Assembly: GCF_018130955.1 (NCBI RefSeq)
Contig: NZ_JAFCJM010000007.1
Location: forward strand, 124,001 to 188,000
Origin: Bradyrhizobium liaoningense
Lineage (GTDB): Bacteria > Pseudomonadota > Alphaproteobacteria > Rhizobiales > Xanthobacteraceae
DNA: 64,000 bases
Direction: 5' to 3'
Shown: positions 1-8,089 of the stretch, piece by piece
Numbering within the stretch: the stretch's first letter is position 1
How the letters are laid out: every line of letters begins with the position of its first letter
Notes under the pieces: model-generated
The model's database searches: none
Seen by the model: only the letters and a program-made list of their open reading frames with translations
What the model was told of the DNA's origin: nothing
Program-made: the position numbers and the translations under genes

Positions 1-117
1 CCCAAAGAGCTCTCATCCAAATTCGTTGATCGACAATCGACGTTCTGGCGTCGGCCCCCCTTGGGAAGCTTGGCCAACAATGTAATTCAGCCTCAAACTC
101 GGAGGGCAACATCGATC

Positions 118-1068
118 TCAGAGCCGCGTACGCCCCGGCGAGGTTCCAAAGCGCTTCTTGTATGCTCGAGAAAACTCCGCCAACGATTTGAAACCAACTT
201 CGTATGCGACCTCAGACACTGTGCAGGTGCGCCCCTTTTGGCAGAGAAGGGTGTGAGCCGTTTCCAGTCTAAGCTCTTTGACACGCTCCATGACCGTCTG
301 GCCACTCCCGCGATAGACCTTATGTAGGTAGCTTTCGGAAATGCCACATGCTCTGGCTATCATAGATGGAGACAGGTCTGCCCGTGCGTGGAGCCGGGCG
401 ATGTGCTTCTCGCTGCGCTCGCGCTGCGCGAGGAGAAGTACACCTTCCTCCGATTCGGAAGCGTCTGCCGCCGCAAAACAAAACGCAGCGATGTCGCAAA
501 TCTGCTGCTCCAAAAGCGTTGCCGAACGCGTTTCGAGTGGACTCGTCAAGGCGCTTACTTTTATCAGAATGTCCTGCAAAAGTTCTGGTAGTATTTGGCT
601 AGCGTCTACGCGGAGAAAGCTGCTGTTAAACTGTTTGCCTATCCGCTGCTTCATTCTGCAAATCGGAATTTGAATATTTAGCGTTTCGTATGAGTTGCAT
701 GCAAAAAATTCTGCGGGGCGCGAATTATCAAGCAAGAACATTGAACCCGGCCCGAGCGCGAGTCCGTCGTTGCCCATCCGAATACTTGCCTGACCTCGTT
801 GCGGAAATGCGAGCGAGTAGAACGCCTGCTCCGGGTTGGCTTCGGTCCGTCTGAACCGCAGGCCTTCAAAAGATATTCGATTAGCTCTCAACGAGGCGAC
901 CCGGACCGAATGCAAATCGCCGGAGAACGATTGGTGCTCCTCCGGAAAGAGCTGCACTCTTCCCCAGATTGATCCGAAAGCAGAAGACCAATACTCGACC
1001 TGCTCAGCGAGTTGCACATCGGAAGTGCGAGCGACAAGTATTTCGGTCGAGCCGGGTTGTTTCCACAT
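118..1068 (-). CDS. AraC-family transcriptional regulator
   Basis: The last ~95 residues hold two helix-turn-helix units of the AraC/XylS type: CGISESYLHKVYRG in the first and AYEVGFKSLAEFSRAYK in the second, ending in the usual FGTSPGR. The N-terminal ~200 residues resemble the AraC-binding-like domain of regulators such as FeaR. I start it at the ATG at 1068 (MWKQPG); the frame stays open to 1200, so a longer form is possible and no strong ribosome site settles it. It is divergent from the esterase gene at 1272 with about 200 bases between them, which suggests it controls the esterase, binding protein and dehydrogenase to its right. The effector is unknown. Confidence 0.85.
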   Translation of the reverse strand: MWKQPGSTEILVARTSDVQLAEQVEYWSSAFGSIWGRVQLFPEEHQSFSGDLHSVRVASLRANRISFEGLRFRRTEANPEQAFYSLAFPQRGQASIRMGNDGLALGPGSMFLLDNSRPAEFFACNSYETLNIQIPICRMKQRIGKQFNSSFLRVDASQILPELLQDILIKVSALTSPLETRSATLLEQQICDIAAFCFAAADASESEEGVLLLAQRERSEKHIARLHARADLSPSMIARACGISESYLHKVYRGSGQTVMERVKELRLETAHTLLCQKGRTCTVSEVAYEVGFKSLAEFSRAYKKRFGTSPGRTRL

Positions 1069-1271
1069 TGATGGGCCATGCCTTGAATTAGCGTCCAGTA
1101 TGCCAATGGCGGGGAAAGCACGCAACTGGGAGTGTTTGGGAGCGCCAGGAACAAAGCACAGTGAGCCATATCGCAAACCCAGCTCGCGAAAACCTGTCAA
1201 GGAGACGCACAGACCTCAGGCCTCTTAGGCCCCGGGCGATCCAACAGGGCAAAGGCGAGAGTTGACCCCGT

Positions 1272-2468
1272 ATGAAGTGCGTCACGCCGGAAGAGGTGGG
1301 CTTTTGCCCAACACGGCTTGCCCGATTGGGTGAAGTGATCAAGCAGCAAGTTGAGAGCGGGATAATTCCCGGCGCAGTCGTGCTATTGGCGCGTTTTGGT
1401 AAACCGGTAATCTTCGAATCATTCGGATATTGCGATCCGGCCAGGGAAGTCCCGATGCGGCGGGATTCCCTGTTTCGGCTGGCTTCGCTCACAAAGCCGA
1501 TCACGTCGGTCGCGGCAATGATCCTCGTCGAACGCGGCATGCTCTCGCTCGACGAACCTGTCGCGCGTTACCTGCCGGAATTCGACGGTCTCTGTTGTCG
1601 TTCGAGCGCCGCCACGCCGCCGATCAAAGTTCACGACCTGCTTCGGCACACCTCAGGCTTCACATACGGCGATTTCGGGTCTGGGCCTATCCACGAGAGC
1701 TATCGCCGCCTCAACGTGTTGGACCCGCAGCAGACCTCGAGCGATCTGGTTGAGAAGCTTGCGCGGATAGATCTCCTCTATGTTCCTGGAAGCACTTTCG
1801 AGTATGGCATGTCCACGGACGTGCTCGGGCTGATCATTGAACGCCTTTTGGCCCGCGATCTTCAGGGGGCCTTACATGATCTTGTGCTCGCTCCTATGGG
1901 ATTGGACGATACCGGGTTCCTGCTCTCCAGTAGGTCGCAATCGCGTCTTGCCCAGCCTTTTCGAGACCAGGCATCGGGTCGAATGCCGTGGATGCCCGCA
2001 TTCTGGGAGAGCAACGTATCGCCATCTTGGTATTCCGGCGGGGGCGGCCTGCTCTCAAGTGCTCACAATTACTACGCATTCCTTCAAACGCTTTTGGATG
2101 ACCTTGTTCATGACCAAGGCGTTCTCCTGAGTCGTGCCACGGCTAGCTGGATGGTTGCAAACCATCTTCCGGCGCAGGTGAACTTTGGAGCGTACATGCC
2201 AAGTCTCGGCGCGTTGGCTCCTCTTCCAGAACTGGGGCAAGGATTCGGTTTGGGCTTTCTGATTAGAACTCATCGCGGTCTAAACTCGCTTCCAGGATCT
2301 GTCGGTGACTTCTCTTGGGCCGGGATATCAGGAACATATGCCTGGGTAGACCCAGCCGAAGAGATGGTCTGCGTCTTCATGATGCAGGCTCCCGATCAAC
2401 GCCATCACTGTCGGCGGCTCCTTCGTCAGCTTGTTTATCAGGCACTGCGCGGCGGAAAGAACCTTTAG
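1272..2468 (+). CDS. Serine hydrolase, class C beta-lactamase/esterase family
   Basis: The 398-residue protein carries the SxxK nucleophile motif S72-L-T-K75 (in FRLASLTKPI) and the second-motif tyrosine Y178 in EYGMS, the pair used by class C beta-lactamases and EstB-type esterases. There is no obvious signal peptide, so a cytoplasmic esterase or lactone/amide hydrolase is likelier than a penicillinase. It is followed 14 bases later by a periplasmic binding protein and then an acyl-CoA-type dehydrogenase, so it probably opens an imported ester or lactone. The substrate cannot be told from the sequence. Confidence 0.88.
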   Translation: MKCVTPEEVGFCPTRLARLGEVIKQQVESGIIPGAVVLLARFGKPVIFESFGYCDPAREVPMRRDSLFRLASLTKPITSVAAMILVERGMLSLDEPVARYLPEFDGLCCRSSAATPPIKVHDLLRHTSGFTYGDFGSGPIHESYRRLNVLDPQQTSSDLVEKLARIDLLYVPGSTFEYGMSTDVLGLIIERLLARDLQGALHDLVLAPMGLDDTGFLLSSRSQSRLAQPFRDQASGRMPWMPAFWESNVSPSWYSGGGGLLSSAHNYYAFLQTLLDDLVHDQGVLLSRATASWMVANHLPAQVNFGAYMPSLGALAPLPELGQGFGLGFLIRTHRGLNSLPGSVGDFSWAGISGTYAWVDPAEEMVCVFMMQAPDQRHHCRRLLRQLVYQALRGGKNL

Positions 2469-2482
2469 GAGAACATGGAATT

Positions 2483-3679
2483 ATGTCTCGATGTCGTATC
2501 GCAATCGCAGTTCTGTCTGCGCAGTTGGCCTCGGTTGCTGCTTTCGCGGCAGAGCCGGGAGTGTCGGAAAACCAAATCAAAGTCGGGCAAACGACGTCTT
2601 ATAGCGGCCCAGCTTCTCAATACGGCCTCATAGGCAAAGTGCAAGACGCCTACTTTAGAATGCTGAACGAGAAAGGCGGAATCAATGGGAGGAAAATCGA
2701 ACTCCTGTCCCGAGACGACGCCTATTCGCCGCCCAAGTCGGTCGAGCAGCTGCGAAAGTTGGTCGAAGACGATGAAATTGCGTTCATGTTCAACAGTTTT
2801 GGAGGACCAACGAACGCTGCACAGGCCAAATATCTCAACAGGCAGAAGATACCGCAATTGTTCGTTGCGACAGGAGCGCACTATTGGGGTGACGTGAAGG
2901 ACTATCCCTGGAGTATGGGGTGGCAACCAAGTTTTCGGTCTGAAGCAAGAGCCTTTGCGCGGGACGCAATCGACAAGAATCCGGCTGCGCGCATTGCGGT
3001 GCTCTATCAAAACGATGACTTCGGTAAGGACTATCTGCTCGGGGTCAAAGACGTGCTCGACAAGCAGAATTCGGCAAAGCTAATCTCAGAATTCAGCTAT
3101 GAGACGAGCGCCCCCACGATTGAATCCCAATTTGTGAATGTGCGAGCGGCCAGCCCCGATGCGGTCATACTCGCAGCCATTCCAAAGTTTGCCGCGCAGT
3201 TCGTACGCAAGCTCGTTGAGATGAATTGGTCCCCCACTGTTTATGTAACCGGTGGCGCCTCATTGGTGCCCGTAACAACGGAAACAGTGAAGGGCAGAAG
3301 CGATCTCTCCCTGTATACGGCGACCTTTTTCAAGGATTGGAACGATCCTAAATGGAGGGAAGACCCTTCGCTCGCGGAGTACTTCGATTTCATGCGAAAG
3401 TATATGCCGGGAGTGCAAGACAACGATTTCGCTCCTGTTTACGGCTATTCGGTCGCTCAAACCGTAGTCGATGTACTGACCCGTTGCGGAGATGACCTCA
3501 GCAGGGGAAACATCATGAAGCAGGCCTCAGATATAAGGGACTTGGCCCTACCCCTGCTCGCGCCCGGTATCGTTCTAAATACCGCTCCTGACGATCATTT
3601 CCCAATTGAGCAGATTCAGCTCGGCAAGTGGGACGGCTCAACCTGGCGACCGGCGGGAGCGCTGATCTCAGTGAGGTAG
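2483..3679 (+). CDS. Branched-chain amino acid-type ABC transporter substrate-binding protein
   Basis: I start at the ATG at 2483 because it gives a clean Sec signal peptide (MSRCRIAIAVLSAQLASVAA, then FAAEPG) and has AGGAGA about ten bases upstream; the open frame runs back to 2315 inside the esterase gene but makes no sense there. The mature part begins with SENQIKVGQTTSYSGPAS, typical of type I periplasmic binding proteins of the Liv/urea/aromatic-acid group (about 400 residues; here 398). No permease or ATPase genes accompany it, so it must borrow a transporter (perhaps the Liv system at 42.7-46.0 kb) or has been separated from its own. Confidence 0.9.
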   Translation: MSRCRIAIAVLSAQLASVAAFAAEPGVSENQIKVGQTTSYSGPASQYGLIGKVQDAYFRMLNEKGGINGRKIELLSRDDAYSPPKSVEQLRKLVEDDEIAFMFNSFGGPTNAAQAKYLNRQKIPQLFVATGAHYWGDVKDYPWSMGWQPSFRSEARAFARDAIDKNPAARIAVLYQNDDFGKDYLLGVKDVLDKQNSAKLISEFSYETSAPTIESQFVNVRAASPDAVILAAIPKFAAQFVRKLVEMNWSPTVYVTGGASLVPVTTETVKGRSDLSLYTATFFKDWNDPKWREDPSLAEYFDFMRKYMPGVQDNDFAPVYGYSVAQTVVDVLTRCGDDLSRGNIMKQASDIRDLALPLLAPGIVLNTAPDDHFPIEQIQLGKWDGSTWRPAGALISVR

Positions 3680-3727
3680 CCGCTCCACTGCATCCACACC
3701 ATAGAAGAGCCAATTAGGGTAGGGTAA

Positions 3728-4612
3728 ATGCCAACTGTCGCCGTGCTGGGCTGCGGGTTGATCGGTTCGAGCTGGATTGCCGCGTTCTCGACGCAATGCC
3801 AGACGGTCAAAGCGTGGGATCCACAACATTCTCTCATTCAAGCTGATACTTCAAGTTCAATCCAATGGTGCGAGACGCCTGAAGACGCTGTAGAGGGCGC
3901 CGATTTTGTTCAGGAAAGCGCGCCCGAGGATCTCGCTGTTAAACGCGAGTTGTACGCAAGGCTTTCCAACAAGCTTGCATCACATGCGATCGTTGCCTCT
4001 TCTTCGTCAGCTTTGCTGCCGTCCGACCTCCAGGCGGGATTAAGCTTCGCCGAGCGGGTTCTCGTGGGGCATCCCTTCAATCCGCCTCATCTAGTCCCGC
4101 TGGTTGAAGTGGTCGGCGGCCGCGATACCGCTCCTTCGGTGCTCGAGGAGGCCGTGCGATTTTACACGGCAATCGGTAAGCGTCCGATTAGGTTGAACGT
4201 CGAGCGAAAAGGCCATCTCGCAAATCGCTTGCAGGCAGCGGTATGGCGTGAGGCGGTCGACGCTGTCGCGACAGGACAGGCGACCGTGCAGGATGTGGAC
4301 GCCGCTATGATTTACGCATTGGGTCCGCGATGGGCTCTCCTGGGGCCCTTTGCAACGTTCCACTTAGGTGGTGGCTCAGGCGGCCTAGCTCACTTCATGG
4401 ACCATCTCGGGCCCGTATTTGAAGACCTTTGGGACGATGCTAAGCGTCCAACTATGACGTCCGAACTCAAACGCGAAATAATTGACAGCACCCAAAAGCA
4501 AATGGGTGGCCTTTCAGTCGATGAATTGACGGAACTTCGGAATGGTCGCCTGAAATCTATTTTGATGAGTGCGGCACTGCAATTCTCGCCCGAAACAAGG
4601 CGGAGAGATTGA
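3728..4612 (+). CDS. 3-hydroxyacyl-CoA dehydrogenase-type NAD-dependent oxidoreductase
   Basis: The N terminus is a Rossmann fold with G8-C-G-L-I-G13, and the family signature GHPFNPPHLVPLVEVV follows at about residue 119. Length (294) and architecture (NAD domain, then helical dimerisation domain) fit the short single-domain group that includes L-carnitine dehydrogenase, L-gulonate 3-dehydrogenase/lambda-crystallin and 3-hydroxybutyryl-CoA dehydrogenase. Helix residues such as HLANRLQAAVWREA match that group. It is 48 bases behind the binding-protein gene and probably in the same transcript. It would oxidise a 3-hydroxy acid or CoA ester made from the esterase product; which one is inference. 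Confidence 0.88.
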   Translation: MPTVAVLGCGLIGSSWIAAFSTQCQTVKAWDPQHSLIQADTSSSIQWCETPEDAVEGADFVQESAPEDLAVKRELYARLSNKLASHAIVASSSSALLPSDLQAGLSFAERVLVGHPFNPPHLVPLVEVVGGRDTAPSVLEEAVRFYTAIGKRPIRLNVERKGHLANRLQAAVWREAVDAVATGQATVQDVDAAMIYALGPRWALLGPFATFHLGGGSGGLAHFMDHLGPVFEDLWDDAKRPTMTSELKREIIDSTQKQMGGLSVDELTELRNGRLKSILMSAALQFSPETRRRD

Positions 4613-5456
4613 ACCCGTGAGGTGCCGTTGGATATTATTCCGGTGCCGAACAGTCGGGAATGCTCGATCGATTGGGCATGCAAGTGCTTGATTGTGTCCG
4701 CCAAGAAGAGCAATTGGTTGGACAAGTGAAGCTCGTCGATTGACATCGCGACACCTTGGCAAGCGTACATTGCGCCTTCGAAAATGTCGCCGCAAGGTTC
4801 GGAGGTTGGGGCAAGAGAACGGCCCCGCGAGCGGCTTTCGGTGACCGGTTGGCGTCAATCGCCGAATTCCAAATCAAGGCGAACACGCTGTCGCCGCCCA
4901 GCTGGCGGCGCGACCAAGCTTGGCTTAGAGTGGGCGATTAAGGGTATCGCAGCCGCCGTCAGCGACAGGCTCACACGTCCTTGCCGTTGTTTCATCGTAG
5001 CGGATTCAACCGCGCGTGGCTCGACGCCGCGGGTGAATACCCCCTAGTCAAGATGGCCTCAGCTCTCTTGTCCCGTTTCGGCGGAGTTCTATATGGGTTA
5101 GGAAAATGAAAGACGCATACGGCCGGCGCTTGTAGCTATCATTATCGTTCTTGGCGCCGCCCCGATCGTCCGGGTCTCTCCTCGCAGTTTCCGTTTCAGC
5201 GGGTCCGACACCCTGCGCGTGGCGAAGAGACCTATGGGAAGCGCTCCGCCTGCCAAAACCCTCGCCGCCAACTTTTTTCCCCGCCGGACAAATGCGTCCG
5301 GCTCCTCGCGGCCGCTTCGCTTCAAAAAAGCTTCCGGCTCAGGTGCTCCGCGTGCGCTGCGCCCCGCATGCGGGTTCGAAGGCGTTTCGCTTCCCATAAC
5401 GGTCTCGCCATCGCGAGGGGATCGGCTCCTCGCGAGCAACAGAAGAGGACAAGACC
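4613..5456. other. Intergenic stretch at the left border of the ICE core
   Basis: No intact gene is visible over about 840 bases. It holds the inverted DUF736 remnant at 4806-4937. At 5100-5190 a short plus-strand frame (RIRPALVAIIIVLGAAPIV) reads like a stray hydrophobic N terminus, with nothing coherent after it. The last 200 bases before 5457 are a GC-rich leader of the DUF736 gene. This is a likely junction between the catabolic cassette and the ICE module. Confidence 0.5.
4806..4937 (-). pseudogene. Inverted remnant of a DUF736 gene 3' end and its terminator
   Basis: Read on the minus strand this segment encodes GDSVFALIWN, then the equivalent of GRAP-type 3' sequence and the GGGGCCGTTCTCTTGCCCC tail seen behind the intact DUF736 gene at 5700-5828. 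The match covers the last ~20 codons plus the downstream hairpin region but has diverged: the stop codon is lost by a frame slip and the hairpin arms no longer match. It is therefore an old partial copy in opposite orientation, about 0.9 kb from the functional copy. Confidence 0.75.
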
Positions 5457-5780
5457 ATGACCGCGATCGGATACGTCACCAAGAACGACAATGGTAGCTA
5501 CAAGGGTCAGCTCAAGACCGTCTCAATTCGCGCCGATATCGATATCATCCCGAACCGCGACAAGAGCGCGGAGACCCATCCCGACTTCCGGGTCTTTACC
5601 CAGGGGGTCGAGATTGGGGCAGGGTGGGTCCGCCGCGGCGAGAACAGCCGCAAGGACTATGTGAGCCTGTCCTTGGCGGCGCCCGAATTCGGCCCGCGCA
5701 AGCTCTACGCCAATCTCGGCCGCGCCGCCGGCCAGGATGACGACAGCGTGTTTGCCCTGATCTGGAATCCGGCGGACTGA
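5457..5780 (+). CDS. DUF736 family protein of conjugative elements
   Basis: This 107-residue protein (MTAIGYVTKNDNGSYKGQLK at the start, SVFALIWNPAD at the end) is a textbook DUF736 member. DUF736 genes sit at the edge of the transfer/excision module in many rhizobial ICEs and plasmids; their molecular role is unknown. The start has AGAGGAC eight bases upstream. A perfect hairpin ends its transcript at 5788-5816, so it is probably transcribed on its own. Confidence 0.92.
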   Translation: MTAIGYVTKNDNGSYKGQLKTVSIRADIDIIPNRDKSAETHPDFRVFTQGVEIGAGWVRRGENSRKDYVSLSLAAPEFGPRKLYANLGRAAGQDDDSVFALIWNPAD

Positions 5781-5787
5781 CGCCAAT

Positions 5788-5816
5788 CGGCCCCGCGAGA
5801 ACTGCTCGCGGGGCCG
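5788..5816 (+). terminator. Rho-independent terminator behind DUF736
   Basis: A perfect 12-bp stem (CGGCCCCGCGAG / CTCGCGGGGCCG) closes a 5-base loop AACTG and is followed by the T-rich run TTCTCTT. It lies 8 bases after the DUF736 stop codon and overlaps the upstream edge of the next reading frame. Confidence 0.85.
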
Positions 5817-5821
5817 TTCTC

Positions 5822-6697
5822 TTGCCCCATTTGGACAGGACGATCCAAAGTTGTATTGGAATTTGTTGGGACGCCTGTTTGATCCATTCAGCTAATGCGA
5901 GCCGTGGTCTTGCCCATGATCATGCGGCTTCCTGTATTCCCGCCGACTATGACGGTGGCGATTGGGCATGGGAGTTCCTACGACGCAATGCCGATTACGT
6001 CGCCGATTGGCGAAGATCCGTACCTCAGCACTTGCCGTGCATCACGCTCAACGACGGCACCAAGCTATTGCGCCTCAGGCGGAGGTTCCCGCGGGCCGAG
6101 AGGTGGGGACTTTACGCCTTCGCCGATCCAAGACTTTGCGCTCACGAGGCAACCGCGTTCTGGCATACCAATACTTTGAAGCGGGTCGTTCGGCTGAATG
6201 CGAGGAAGCCCATCGAGGGCGAAGAGGCGAAAGTCCGACGGCTTGCTGACTTCAATGCTGATCGACAGGCAGTGATAGGTATCGACGGCGTTCCACTAGT
6301 CATGATGAAGCGCAATGGTGTTCGCGTGCCTCTCGAAATCCACGGGCTTTCGGTCCTGACCGCGGCTTTCACGCCGGTCTTTGAGCTGCACGATCTCGAT
6401 GACCTCGCGTCTCAAGCTGAGCTTCTAAAGCGTCTGCAGCGCTTCACCGAGGCGGACTTTAGAGCGTTTCAAAAACCCTCCGCGGCAGCCGACGAGCGGC
6501 TCCATCAGGCTCTCATTGCGCTGGACGAGAGCCTGCACGGTAAGACATATCGGCAGATCGCAATTGCGATCTTCGGAGAGAAGAAAGTCACTGAAGAATG
6601 GCACGGGCATAGTCAATTTTTGCGCGATCGCACCCGACGCCTCGTCGCCAAGGGCACCGAATTGATGAAGGGCGGTTACCGCGACCTTTTGAGCTGA
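5822..6697 (+). CDS. FseA-like excision activator (DUF6499 and DUF2285 fused in one frame)
   Basis: Residues ~43-110 match the DUF6499 domain (PADYDGGDWAWEFLRRNADY is diagnostic) and residues ~200-291 match DUF2285 (LHGKTYRQIAIAIFGEKKV, then RDRTRRLVAKG). In ICEMlSymR7A these two domains are made from msi172 and msi171, joined by programmed +1 frameshifting into FseA, the activator of rdfS and so of excision. Here both lie in one uninterrupted frame. The ATG at 5822 sits against the DUF736 terminator and is a doubtful start; only TTG codons (5831, 5879) lie between it and the conserved domain. The rdfS- and traF-like genes that FseA would control follow directly. Confidence 0.82.
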   Translation: MPHLDRTIQSCIGICWDACLIHSANASRGLAHDHAASCIPADYDGGDWAWEFLRRNADYVADWRRSVPQHLPCITLNDGTKLLRLRRRFPRAERWGLYAFADPRLCAHEATAFWHTNTLKRVVRLNARKPIEGEEAKVRRLADFNADRQAVIGIDGVPLVMMKRNGVRVPLEIHGLSVLTAAFTPVFELHDLDDLASQAELLKRLQRFTEADFRAFQKPSAAADERLHQALIALDESLHGKTYRQIAIAIFGEKKVTEEWHGHSQFLRDRTRRLVAKGTELMKGGYRDLLS

Positions 6698-6847
6698 TCG
6701 AAATTTGTCATTCTCTTTTGACGAAGTTTGCTCGCGCAGGATGGCGAAAGAGAAACTCTGAACTTCGCCACTCCACAAAGCCTCTCCAATCTGACGACGC
6801 TTCTTCTTGCACCTCTTGGTTGTACGAGGTGTGGGAAGGAAAGCTGG

Positions 6848-7069
6848 ATGATCACGAAAGCTGACGACAAGGAGCCGGACAAGCCGTTCCTCAACACTGC
6901 GGAGGCGGCCATCTGGCTCAGGCTCACGAAGAACACGCTGGAGAAGATGCGGGTCCAGGGCAGGGGACCGACCTACCGCAAACATGGACGCTACGTCCGC
7001 TACCACATCGAAGACCTCGTCGAATGGTCGCATGCGAGCAAGAGGAGGTCGACCTCCGATGCCGATTGA
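6848..7069 (+). CDS. rdfS: RdfS-like excisionase / MerR-type helix-turn-helix protein
   Basis: The 73-residue protein contains FLNTAEAAIWLRLTKNTLEK followed by a basic wing (GPTYRKHGRYVRYHIEDL), the winged-helix excisionase fold also called HTH_17. Start at 6848 is set by AAGGA just upstream; the frame is open further back without sense. In rhizobial ICEs an rdfS gene of this size sits just before traF, downstream of fseA, and its product steers the integrase towards excision. That exact order (fseA-like, this gene, traF) is seen here. The symbol is assigned by domain and position only. No ICE-type integrase gene remains nearby for it to serve. Confidence 0.82.
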   Translation: MITKADDKEPDKPFLNTAEAAIWLRLTKNTLEKMRVQGRGPTYRKHGRYVRYHIEDLVEWSHASKRRSTSDAD

Positions 7070-7598
7070 CCGCATGAGACTATGGCGCCAGGCCTCAACG
7101 CTCTCAGCCATGTGCGCCGGCATCATCACGCTTCTGATGTCGTCCGCTCCGGCGGTGCCGCTGCTGATCTACAATGCCACGGGCAGCGCGCCGCTCGGTT
7201 TCTACTATCTGGAGCCGCGCCTGCCGGTGCGCGGCGAGCTCGCCGTCTTCAAGCCACCTCCTGGAATCGAGCTCCTGATCATCGCGCACGAGATCCTCCC
7301 CATGCCGGTGCCTCTTCTAAAGCGGGTCGAGGCCATCGGCGGAGACGAAATCTGCCGCACCAGGGAGCCGATCGGCAACATCTCCATCAACGGAAAGGTC
7401 GTTGCCGAGGTGCTCGACAAAGACCGGCAAGGGCGGCCTCTGCCGGCCTGGGAGGGCTGCATGCGGCTCGTTGAGGGCGAATACTTCCTGCTGCAGCCCC
7501 ACCCGAATTCTTTTGACTCGCGCTACTTCGGGCCGGTGCTTCGGTGCGACATCCTGGGGGTCGCGCGTCCACTGTGGACATGGAATCCCGATATGTGA
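7059..7598 (+). CDS. traF: TraF, S26-family conjugal-transfer signal peptidase
   Basis: The start ATG at 7059 follows AGAGGAGGT by nine bases and overlaps the stop of the excisionase gene, implying translational coupling. After an N-terminal membrane segment (~10-35), S43 in TGSAPLGFYYLEP and K88 in LLKRVEAIGGDE are the catalytic Ser/Lys pair of S26 peptidases; DSRYFGPV near the C terminus is the usual third block. TraF matures pilin (TrbC) in mating channels of this type. The trbC gene itself is missing from this element because of the traG-trbI deletion. Confidence 0.9.
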   Translation: MPIDRMRLWRQASTLSAMCAGIITLLMSSAPAVPLLIYNATGSAPLGFYYLEPRLPVRGELAVFKPPPGIELLIIAHEILPMPVPLLKRVEAIGGDEICRTREPIGNISINGKVVAEVLDKDRQGRPLPAWEGCMRLVEGEYFLLQPHPNSFDSRYFGPVLRCDILGVARPLWTWNPDM

Positions 7599-8089
7599 GC
7601 GGTTGGCGACGACCGGCGCGCGTCTGAAGTAAGAACGCGCGCCCGTCATGTTTCCCCCTCGGCTCGAGGCCTGATCGCCTGCAACGCGTCAGGCCTGCAG
7701 GCAAGGTCGTTCAGCACTGGGCTGACAAACCTCCACGACGCCCCGTCGGATCATGACGGTGGTGATCAAGAGGATTGATCGCACCAGCTCGCGCACGGGT
7801 TAGCATGCGAAAAGCACTTTTCTTTTAAGCAGGGGGACTTGAGGGGCGCTGCCCCTCACCCCTGCAAGACCTTCTTTCGCCCTCCGGTGCAGCAAGTCGG
7901 TCGCACGTCGCAGCTCACGCGGCTCGGTGCAACCGCGTTGCGCACCATCGGATTCGCGCCGGCGCACCGGCGCCGAAACAAGCTCTTGCCCCCGAAACCC
8001 CGGTCTCGCCGACGGGCAGGCGGCATGGCGAAGGCCATGCGCGCCGCGCCGATCAAACGCCCATCAAGGGCCCACAAGCGAGACACACG
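7599..8089. other. Intergenic region between traF and the methyltransferase gene
   Basis: About 490 bases without a convincing gene. It is rich in short dyads, the clearest being the GAGGGGC/GCCCCTC hairpin at 7841-7857. Short plus-strand frames here are arginine- and proline-rich and look accidental. A leader for the methyltransferase or a transfer-related site is possible. Confidence 0.4.
7841..7857. repeat. GC-rich hairpin upstream of the methyltransferase gene
   Basis: A perfect 7-bp stem, GAGGGGC-GCT-GCCCCTC, followed by ACCCCTGCAAGACC. Similar hairpins are common between traF and the downstream genes of rhizobial elements as far as I recall; a role in termination or transfer is inference. 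Confidence 0.45.

Noticed and set aside
5098..5439. A 113-codon minus-strand frame upstream of DUF736
   Set aside because: Arg/Ala-rich accidental translation of a GC-rich leader, with no family resemblance.
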